Below, one piece after another: positions 52,101 through 60,377 of a DNA stretch of 64,000 nt; positions within the stretch are counted from its first letter, which is position 1; each line of letters starts with the position of its first letter. Both the position numbers and the translations under genes were made by a program. The stretch covers positions 1,752,649 to 1,816,648 of the forward strand of contig OX578142.1 in the NCBI GenBank assembly GCA_951213105.1, in the 5' to 3' direction. The notes below the pieces were generated by a model that was not told the DNA's origin, did no database searches, and saw only the letters and a list, made by a program, of their open reading frames with translations. This DNA is from Amaurobius ferox. Lineage: Eukaryota; Arthropoda; Arachnida; Araneae; Amaurobiidae.

Positions 52101-53880
52101 GGGGGGTAGCATGAAAAAGTATAGATTTTTCGAAATTTTGAAACCTCGTTTTTTGGACATCATACAGAAGGTATCGGCCAGAAAGCTAGGAAATCGGACT
52201 TCTCCATCGAAATTAGATATAAAAAATTGTATTTGAACGAAAATTATCATGGTCGGATTTTTCACAAAATCGGTAAGGGGAGGTAGCATGAAAAAGTCTA
52301 GATTTTTCGAAATTTTGAAACCTCGTTTTTTGGACATCAAACAGAAGGTATCGGCCAGAAAGCCAGGAAATCGGTCTTCTCCATCGAAATTAGATTAAAA
52401 AATTGTATTTGAACGAAAATTATCATGGTCGGATTTTTCACAAAATCGGTAAGGGGGGGTAGCATGAAAAAGTATAGATTTTTCGAAATTTTGAAACCTC
52501 GTTTTTTGGACATCAAACAGAAGGTATCGGCCAGAAAGCCAGGAAATCGGTCTTCTCCATCGAAATTAGATATAAAAAATTGTATTTGAACGAAAATTAT
52601 CATGGTCGGATTTTTCACAAAATCTGTAAGGGGGGTAGCATGAAAAAGTATAGATTTTTCGAAATTTTGAAACCTCGTTTTTTGGACATCAAACAGAAGG
52701 TATCGGCCAGAAAGCCAGGAAATCGGTCTTCTCCATCGAAATTAGATATAAAAAATTGTATTTGAACGAAAATTATCATGGTCGGATTTTTCACAAAATC
52801 TGTAAGGGGGGTAGCATGAAAAAGTATAGATTTTTCGAAATTTTGAAACCTCGTATTTTGGACATCAAACAGAAGGTATCGGCCAGAAAGCCAGGAAATC
52901 GGACTTCTCCATCGAAATTAGATATAAAAAATTGTATTTGAACGAAAATTATCATGGTCGGATTTTTCACAAAATCGGTAAGGGGGGGTAGCATGAAAAA
53001 GTATAGATTTTTCGAAATTTTGAAACCTCGTTTTTTGGACATCAAACAGAAGGTATCGGCCAGAAACCAGGAAATCGGTCTTCTCCATCGAAATTAGATA
53101 TAAAAAATTGTATTTGAACGAAAATTATCATGGTCGGATTTTTCACAAAATCGGTAAGGGGGGGTAGCATGAAAAAGTATAGATTTTTCGAAATTTTGAA
53201 ACCTCGTTTTTTGGACATCAAACAGAAGGTATCGGCCTGAAACCAGGAAATCGGTCTTCTCCATCGAAATTAGATATAAAAAATTGTATTTGAACGAAAA
53301 TTATCATGGTCGGATTTTTCACAAAATCGGTAAGGGGGGTTAGCATGAAAAAGTATAGATTTTTCGAAATTTTGAAACCTCGTTTTTTGGACATCAAACA
53401 GAAGGTATCGGCCAGAAAGCCAGGAAATCGGACTTCTCCATCGAAATTAGATATAAAAAATTGTATTTGAACGAAAATTATCATGGTCGGATTTTTCACA
53501 AAATCGGTAAGGGGGGGTAGCATGAAAAAGTATAGATTTTTCGAAATTTTGAAACCTCGTTTTTTGGACATCAAACAGAAGGTATCGGCCAGAAAGCCAG
53601 GAAATCGGTCTTCTCCATCGAAATTAGATATAAAAAATTGTATTTGAACGAAAATTATCATGGTCGGATTTTTCACAAAATCGGTAAGGGGGGGTAGCAT
53701 GAAAAAGTATAGATTTTTTGAAATTTTGAAACCTCGTTTTTTGGACATCAAACAGAAGGTATCGGCCAGAAAACCAGGAAACCGGACTTCTCCATCGAAA
53801 TTAGATATAAAAAATTGTATTTGAACGAAAATTATCATGGTCGGATTTTTCACAAAATCGGTAAGGGGGGTAGCATGAAA

Positions 53881-55082
53881 GGCCCAGACCATACAGCCAA
53901 CCCAGGGGTTTATGGCAGTTTAATGTATGGCCGGGAGAAAATTTAGAACAGGAGAATTTAGAAAATTTAGAACAGGAGAATTTAGAAAATTTAGAACAGG
54001 AGACCGACTTCCACAGACCGACACCCTCGAGCAGCCCAGAGTAAACCAGTAGTTTATTAAATAATCAATCAAAGGTTACAGTTACAAAGTGTTAGGTGTC
54101 ACGTAGGACACAGGCAGCAGAACAGACAGGCAAGCAAACAGACAACAAACCACAAAGATAAAAGTACAAAACGTGTCACATAAGACACAAACAGCAAAAC
54201 GTTTCACGTAGGACACAGACAGCAAGAAAAACAGCAAGCAAACGGCACAAAACGTGTCACATAAGACACAAACAGCAAAACGTGTCACGTAGGACACAGA
54301 CACAGGAATAACAGCAGCAAACGACAAAAACAAAAAGTCACACACATAAAAAAAATACAATAAACAGGGAAGTATGCAAGGAATATGCAAGCAGAGCATA
54401 CAAAAGTGGTGCCAAGGGAACAGTAGAGAGCTCCACTGATCAAAAATTAAAAGCAGAAGGGACGCCGGCTCACGGGCAGGTTATGAAATACCATTCGAGA
54501 TCTCTCTCGCAATGAGAACACAGTTTTTAAGTTTATTTAAAAGGATAGGGTTTTTCCTAACACCCGAGAACCAGGTTGCACAATGAGCGGGAGTGGGCTT
54601 GATTAAGTGGTGGGCAGAAGTGTGTGGACAGGAAAATACATAATGGTCCACATCACCGTAAGCATTGCAGGTACAGCAAGATGTTCTTTTAAATTTAAAA
54701 TGATGAAGGTAGTCCAAAAAGGGGCCATGACCCGTAAGAAAGTAAATTAAATATTTATTATAAATTTGGAAATTTTGACTGACTTTAGGGAGGTAAGTTA
54801 AAATTCTTGCCGGGTCATGGGTACGAGGGGAAATGTAATTATTAAGAAGGGTTTGCCAAATATTTAAAAGGTATGTTTTGCAGTGATTAGTTAAAAAAGA
54901 GTAAGGTAAAGGTAAAACAGTAGGGGAGCCAACAGTAGTGGCGAGTTTGGCGTTTTCATCGGCAACCTCATTACCTCGAATGTTAGCATGGGCTTTAACC
55001 CACTGTAAATTAAAAAGTGATTTAAAAGGGTAAATATAAGTTTTAATATCGTTTAAAAATTTTGATTTAATATTGGGAGAGT
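53881..55082 (-). mobile_element. Non-LTR retrotransposon copy 6, family C (truncated in ORF2)
   Basis: A 1202-bp insertion containing the family C 3' UTR and about the last 200 codons of ORF2, from inside the RNase H domain to the stop. Truncated at GGGAGAGT, it is followed by AAGGGGGGTAGCATGAAAAAG. The left side ends GTAAGGGGGGTAGCATGAAA, so the duplication is 18-20 bp. It is more diverged from copy 7 than copy 4 is, including a 2-bp loss in a CA run of the 3' UTR. Confidence 0.92.
54481..55082 (-). pseudogene. ORF2 C-terminal fragment (copy 6)
   Basis: About 200 open codons matching the second half of the RNase H domain (from NIKSKF through AHANIRGNEVADENAK) and the C-terminal TGHGPF / CCTCNAYGDVDHYVFSC region of copy 7. 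The normal stop is shared with copy 7. The fragment lacks a start and the first RNase H motifs because copy 6 is truncated at 55082. There are few substitutions and no internal stop, so the source was probably functional when it was copied. Confidence 0.85.
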
Positions 55083-56162
55083 AAGGGGGGTAGCATGAAA
55101 AAGTATAGATTTTTCGAAATTTTGAAACCTCGTTATTTGGACATCAAACAGAAGGTATCGGCCAGAAAGCCAGGAAATCGGTCTTCATCGAAATTAGATA
55201 TAAAAATTGTATTTGAACGAAAATTATCATGGTCGGATTTTTCACAAAATCTGTAAGGGGGGGGGGGGTAGCATGAAAAAGTATAGATTTTTCGAAATTT
55301 TGAAACCTCGTATTTTGGACATCAAAGAAAAGGCATCGGCCAGAAAGCCAGGAAATCGGACTTCTCCATCGAAATTAGATATAAAAAATTGTATTTGAAC
55401 GAAAATTATCATGGTCGGATTTTTCACAAAATCGGTAAGGGGGGGGTAGCATGAAAAAGTATAGATTTTTCGAAATTTTGAAACCTCGTTTTTTGGACAT
55501 CAAACAGAAGGTATCGGCCAGAACCCAGGACATCGGTCTTCTCCATCGAAATTAGATATAAAAAATAGTGTTTGAACGAAAATTATCATGGTCGGATTTT
55601 TCACAAAATCGGTAAGGGGGGGTAGCATGAAAAAGTATAGATTTTTCGAAATTTTGAAACCTCGTTTTTTGGACATCAAACAGAAGGTATCGGCCAGTAA
55701 GCCAGGAAATCGGTCTTCTCCATCGAAATTAGATATAAAAAATTGTATTTGAACGAAAATTTTCATGGTCGGATTTTTCACAAAATCTGTAAGGGGGGGG
55801 TAGCATGAAAAAGTATAGATTTTTCGAAATTTTGAAACCTCGTTTTTTGGACATCAAACAGAAGGTATCGGCCAGAAAGCTAGGAAATCGGACTTCTCCA
55901 TCGAAATTAGATATAAAAAATTGTATTTGAACGAAAATTATCATGGTCGGATTTTTCACAAAATCGGTAAGGGGGGGTAGCATGAAAAATATAGATTTTT
56001 CGAAATTTTGAAACCTCGTTTTTTGGACATCAAACAGAAGGTATCGGCCAGAAAGCCAGGAAATCGGTCTTCTCCATCGAAATTAGATATAAAAAATTGT
56101 ATTTGAACGAAAATTATCATGGTCGGATTTTTCACAAAATCTGTAAGGGGGGTAGCATGAAA
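55083..56162. repeat. 177-bp satellite array, block 7
   Basis: About six monomers between copies 6 and 7, more diverged than the rest. Differences include CGTTATTTGG near 55130, a three-base loss of CTC in TCTTCTCCATCG near 55185, AAAGAAAAGGCATCG near 55325, a 12-G tract at 55257-55268, and a one-base loss in CATGAAAAATATAG near 55985. Confidence 0.95.
56145..56162. other. Target-site duplication of copy 7, left
   Basis: AAGGGGGGTAGCATGAAA directly before the element's 3' end. The insertion point lies after GCATGAAA in the monomer. For target-primed reverse transcription of a minus-strand-sense element, this 3' end of the plus strand is the primer. Confidence 0.85.
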
Positions 56163-56437
56163 GGCCCAGACCATACAGCCAACCCAGGGGTTTATGGCAG
56201 TTTAATGTATGGCCGGGAGAAAATTTAGAACAGGAAATTTAGAACAGGAGAATTTAGAAATTTAGAAAATTTAGAACAGGAGACCGACTTCCACAGACCG
56301 ACACCCACGAGCAGCCCAAAGTAAACCAGTAGTTTATTAAATAATCAATCAAAGGTTACAGTTACAAAATGTTAGGTGTCACGTAGGACACAGGCAGCAG
56401 AACAGACAGGCAAGCAAACAAACAAACCACAAAGATA
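56163..56437 (-). promoter_or_regulatory. Shared 3' terminal module (family C representative)
   Basis: Family C version of the common 3' module, aligning with 1409-1686 almost base for base. Differences include AACAGGAGACC for AACAGAAGACC and ACAAAATGTTAGG for ACAAAATATTAGG. Beyond 56437 the families have unrelated sequence. It ends in GGCC with no poly(A) tail, as in site-specific elements that rely on 3' RNA recognition. Confidence 0.7.
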
Positions 56438-56759
56438 AAAGTACAAAACGTGTCACATAAGACACAAACAGTAAAACGTTTCACGTAGGACACACACAGC
56501 AAGAAAAACAGCAAGCAAACGGCACAAAACGTGTCACAAAAGACACAAACAGCAAAACGTGTCACGTAGGATACAGACACAGGAATAACAGCAGCAAACG
56601 GCAAAAACAAAAAGTCACACACACATAAAAAAAATACAATAAACAGGGAAGTATGCAAGGAATATGCAAGCAGAGCATACAAAAGGGGTGCCAAGGGAAC
56701 AGTAAAGAGCTCCACTGATCAAAAATTAAAAGCAGAAGGGACGCCGGCTCACGGGCAGG
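56163..56759 (-). other. 3' UTR of family C, copy 7
   Basis: The last ~275 bp (56163-56437) match families A and B. The part nearer ORF2 has a tandem array of short units built on AAAACGTGTCAC(A/G)TA(A/G)GACACA, about 28 bp each, near 56445-56585. Copies 4 (19326-19890) and 6 (53881-54480) carry the same UTR. A hydrophobic open frame of 117 codons (56715-56362) is present in copies 7 and 4, but a 2-bp CA-run difference breaks it in copy 6. Confidence 0.8.
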
Positions 56760-57680
56760 TTATGAAATGCCATTCGAGATCTCTCTCGCAATGAGAACAC
56801 AGTTTTTAAGTTTATTTAAAAGGATAGGGTTTTTCCTAACACCCGAGAACCAGGTTGCACAATGAGCGGGAGTGGGCTTGATTAAGTGGTGGGCAGAAGT
56901 GTGTGGACAGGAAAATACATAATGGTCCACATCACCGTAAGCACTGCAGGTACAGCAAGATGTTCTTTTAATTTTAAAATGATGAAGGTAGTCCAAAAAG
57001 GGGCCATGACCGGTAAGAAAGTAAATTAAATATTTATTATAAATTTGGAAATTTTGACTGACTTTAGGGAGGTAAGTTAAAATTCTTGCCGGGTCATGGG
57101 TACGAGGGGAAATGTAATTATTAAGAAGGGTTTGCCAAATATTTAAAAGGTATGTTTTGCAGTGATTAGTTAAAAAAGAGTAAGGTAAAGGTACAACAGT
57201 AGGGGAGCCAACAGTAGTGGCGAGTTTGGCGTTTTCATCGGCAACCTCATTACCTCGAATGTTAGCATGGGCTTTAACCCACTGTAAATTAAAAAGTGAT
57301 TTAAAAGGGTAAATATAAGTTTTAATATCGTTTAAAAATTTTGATTTAATATTGGGAGAGTTTAACGCCAAAATGGCTGAAAGGCTGTCTGAAAAAATGT
57401 TAACTTTTGTGTTATTGTTGATTGCCCAGGAGAAGGCTTCTCGTAAAGCAGCCAATTCAGCCTGGAAAACCGTGTTCTCATTATCAAGTTTATATAAAAA
57501 TGTCTCGATCAACGAATCATCTTTAAAGACACAGATGGCAAAGCCAACCTTATCTTCTATTTTGGAGCCATCTGTGTAGATATTAAAGTCAGAAAAGGTG
57601 ACAGGATTACGAGGGGAAAAAATAATGGAACGTAGTCCAGGGGAGAGGCCCGAAAGAGCACAATTGGTGTCGAAACGGGC
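56760..57680 (-). pseudogene. ORF2 C-terminal part, RNase H + zinc knuckle, frameshifted (copy 7)
   Basis: An open frame of about 305 codons immediately downstream of the C8 run, in a different frame from the RT part. RNase H motifs are in order: TDGS (about 57565-57576), QAEL, SDSLSA and AHANIRGNEVAD, giving the D-E-D-D set and the histidine. The C-terminus has TGHGPF and a knuckle-like CCTCSAYGDVDHYVFSC, typical of the ends of ORF2 in I/R1-type elements. RNase H would remove the RNA strand after first-strand synthesis. One base fewer in the C run would join this frame to the RT frame. It is called a pseudogene part because of that frameshift, which may also be an assembly error. Confidence 0.88.
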
Positions 57681-60282
57681 GGGGGGGGAGGGAAGAGTCA
57701 GGAAAAAAGTTATTTTTCTGCTTCCAGAAATGGTATTTTAAAAATTGGGTCTTGATTACACAGTGAAGGGGGGGAATACCAGTTATTGAAAAAAGAGAAA
57801 TGTTTGAAGATGTTCTAAAACCGGTAGAAATCTTTAATAAGAATAATCTTTGTAAGGAAGTAAGCTTAGAAATTTGAACCCCCGTTAAATGACCTCCCCA
57901 AATACCCGCCCCGTAAGTAATAATTTTCTCTATTACTGCAAGATACCAAGATTTCAATAAAACTTTATTAACACCCCAATTATTACTTGATATTTTGCCA
58001 AAGGTAGAAAAGAGCTTAAAACACTTCTCTTTTAGATAAAAAATGTGGGAACTCCATTTTAAGTTGTCGTCAATAATAATACCCAAAAATTTAAGGGAAC
58101 GAGTAATTTTAATAGTTTTGTTTAAAAGTTTGACCGGAGGGTAATACCTGCGTTTTTTAAGGGACCTATTGAAAATAATGCAAGAAGACTTTTCTACTGA
58201 GACAGTAAGATTAAGTGAAGTAAGGGAGGAGGTAATAAGTGAAAGGGCATCATTAATATTATTGACGACTGAGCGGATGCTGGTGGAGTAGGAGACCACA
58301 GCCAGATCATCAGCGAAGGCTTGGAGGTAATAAAGATCATTATTTAAATTTAGTAAGTTGTTAAAATAAATATTCCAAAGGACGGGGGAAATAACCGAAC
58401 CTTGGGGGGCGCCTTTTGAGATTATTTTAGTTAGGGAGAAATTTTTATTTGTAAAAGTTATTGTTCTTGAATGCAAGTATGAGTAAATAAAGGTTCTAAA
58501 ATGAGGTGGAAGGCTAATTTTATCAAAGGTAGAGGGTAAAACTTTCCAATCTAGGTTATCAAAAGCTCCGCTGATGTCGACTGTGGCAAGGGCAACAATG
58601 TTCGCCGATCGGAGAGATTTTATATGCGTAACAAGCGCGTGAGCCGCATCCTCACAACTATGTAACTCCCTGAATCCGAATTGGAGAGGGTGAAGAGCAC
58701 CTGCCGTCTTCAACCAGATGTTGAGTTTGTTTATAAAAATTCTCTCGATTATTTTCCCAAAAGTGGGGAGAAGGCATATTGGACGATAAGCGGAACAGGA
58801 GGCTGGATTTTTGTCAGGTTTTTGAATAAATAAAATTTTAGCGTTTTTGAGTGAATCAGGAAATTTACAGAATTTGAAAATAAGATTAATAATTTTAGAA
58901 AAAAGGAGGGGGTACGATTTAAAAAGATTTTTCCATATATTAAAGTCAAGGTTATCCTGGCCCGGGGCCTTACCAGATTTTAAATGATTGAAGACAAGGG
59001 AGAGCTCTTCATCCGAGACCGCCCCCAAACCCTCATCAGAAGTGTCATGGGTGGGAAAAGAGGTAAAAGAGGGGTCCTCAGGAAAACAGTGGTCCAAAAG
59101 ACGCTGAATTTTATCATTATAATCAAGGTTAGGGTTGTCCTGGAACTGCAAGTTTATATTATTAAAATTTTTATGTTTTTGGAAAGTGTATTTAAATAAA
59201 GAGCCGAATTTTTCAGAGCAATTGTTGCAGTGTTTTTTCCAGGCGTCAGATTTTGCTTTATTTATTAGAAGTTTATATTTTGCTCTGTTTAGTTTATATT
59301 TAATTTTTGCTTGGTTAATGAGTTCGGGAGGGTCGGAGTTTCTCTCGTGTGAACCGATTCTTTTATAAAGCGCATTGACAAAATTTCTAAACTTCGCTAG
59401 GTCTCGGCTCCACCAGCTGAAGTTAAAATTTCTTGAAGCTTTTTTCTTTCTAATATATTTAAATGCACAATTTTGTGTTTTGAGTATAAAGTCTTTGATA
59501 AATACATCCAGCATGGCGGAGTCGAGAACAGAGTCAAGGGAGGTGTTGAATTCCTCTGAAAGAGGTTTAAAATTATGTAAAAATTTTCCCAGACTATAAT
59601 TTGTTTTAAAGAAAAAGGAAGTGTCGATAGAAGGAGCAGTATTAAGAGTAAGTAAAATATATTTGTGGTCACTTAATGTGTCACACGAGAGAACTTCCCA
59701 ATTTTGAATAGAGTCAAAAAAGCTGAAAGAAGAAAGGGACAGGTCAGGGAATCCCCTGCCTGAGTGCGAGGCGAATGTTGGTCCACATTTCGGGTCGTTC
59801 AGAATAATCAAGTTGTTTTCAAGGCAAAAATCAATAGTGGATGTACCCCTACGATCAGTGAAGCCATAACCCCACATCTGAGCATGGGCGTTGAAATCAC
59901 CAAGGATGAGAAAGTTTGTATTAAAGAGGTCAAGGGTGGAAAATTCGTCAATAAGGTTGGAAATTTCAGAGTGCGGGGGGAAGTAAAGGGAAGCAACATT
60001 AAGGGTTTTATTATCAGGAAGGGAAATTTCAATTACGATAATTGAGAGAGATTGGAATTTTAAGGAGGCGGAAAGATTCGAATTTAGAACAAGTATGACC
60101 GCCTTAGAGGAGAGGGAAGAAAACTGGGAAAATGTAGAGGGGGGACGGAGAATACCGTCCTTCGAAACATAAGGTTCCTGTAAGCATATTAGGTCTATTG
60201 AGTTGTCGAGAGAAAATTGCAGTAAGTTGCTGTGAGCAGTTAAAGAGTGGTTAGAATTAAATTGGATGAACTTAAGAACCAT
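57607..60282 (-). CDS. ORF2 endonuclease-reverse transcriptase of family C (copy 7), 891 aa as read
   Basis: The catalytic protein for target-primed reverse transcription. The N-terminal apurinic/apyrimidinic-type endonuclease (residues 1-215) shows LQEP at 34-37, GDFNAH at 128-133 and SDH at 204-206. The reverse transcriptase (about 480-720) shows YRPICLLP near 499, DISGAFD near 569-575, GAPQGS near 624-629 and the catalytic FADD at 656-659. The conserved residues are all present. The start ATG is at 60282, 95 bp after ORF1. The reading frame runs into a false C-terminus and a TAA at 57607-57609 after a C8 run (57681-57688). The RNase H domain continues in another frame, so the natural protein would be about 1170 aa. 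The endonuclease is the obvious candidate for the precise cleavage of the satellite. Confidence 0.93.
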   Translation of the reverse strand: MVLKFIQFNSNHSLTAHSNLLQFSLDNSIDLICLQEPYVSKDGILRPPSTFSQFSSLSSKAVILVLNSNLSASLKFQSLSIIVIEISLPDNKTLNVASLYFPPHSEISNLIDEFSTLDLFNTNFLILGDFNAHAQMWGYGFTDRRGTSTIDFCLENNLIILNDPKCGPTFASHSGRGFPDLSLSSFSFFDSIQNWEVLSCDTLSDHKYILLTLNTAPSIDTSFFFKTNYSLGKFLHNFKPLSEEFNTSLDSVLDSAMLDVFIKDFILKTQNCAFKYIRKKKASRNFNFSWWSRDLAKFRNFVNALYKRIGSHERNSDPPELINQAKIKYKLNRAKYKLLINKAKSDAWKKHCNNCSEKFGSLFKYTFQKHKNFNNINLQFQDNPNLDYNDKIQRLLDHCFPEDPSFTSFPTHDTSDEGLGAVSDEELSLVFNHLKSGKAPGQDNLDFNIWKNLFKSYPLLFSKIINLIFKFCKFPDSLKNAKILFIQKPDKNPASCSAYRPICLLPTFGKIIERIFINKLNIWLKTAGALHPLQFGFRELHSCEDAAHALVTHIKSLRSANIVALATVDISGAFDNLDWKVLPSTFDKISLPPHFRTFIYSYLHSRTITFTNKNFSLTKIISKGAPQGSVISPVLWNIYFNNLLNLNNDLYYLQAFADDLAVVSYSTSIRSVVNNINDALSLITSSLTSLNLTVSVEKSSCIIFNRSLKKRRYYPPVKLLNKTIKITRSLKFLGIIIDDNLKWSSHIFYLKEKCFKLFSTFGKISSNNWGVNKVLLKSWYLAVIEKIITYGAGIWGGHLTGVQISKLTSLQRLFLLKISTGFRTSSNISLFSITGIPPLHCVIKTQFLKYHFWKQKNNFFPDSSLPPRPFRHQLCSFGPLPWTTFHYFFPS

Positions 60283-60377
60283 CCGAAGGCGATTTCAATC
60301 CAGTGCACAGTGTGGGGGAAAAACAGAGTAACAAATTTAAAATAATATAAGTAAAACAAAATATACAAGATGTGAGT
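60283..60377 (-). other. ORF1-ORF2 spacer of copy 7
   Basis: Ninety-five bases between the TAG of ORF1 and the ATG of ORF2, in a dicistronic arrangement. The two ORFs do not overlap, so ORF2 translation would need re-initiation or internal entry. No special structure could be recognised by eye. Confidence 0.8.

Larger units (their letters stand above)
31454..53880. repeat. 177-bp satellite array, block 6 (longest)
   Basis: About 127 uninterrupted monomers, the longest element-free stretch of the window. It contains several superimposed higher-order repeats (about 4.24 kb, 1.24 kb and 0.53 kb) and a ~6.7-kb duplication between the 39-41 kb and 46-48 kb regions. Monomers around 41-43 kb and 47.8-52.4 kb form a distinct subset (AAGCTAGG, TTTTTGGAAAT, CATACAG, AAAGTCTAG). 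The block begins nine bases downstream of the normal target site because copy 5 removed AAGTATAGA on insertion. Confidence 0.97.

Noticed and set aside
31454..53880. Telomeric repeats or a known telomere-type array
   Set aside because: No TTAGG or similar short telomeric motif was found; the array is a 177-bp satellite.
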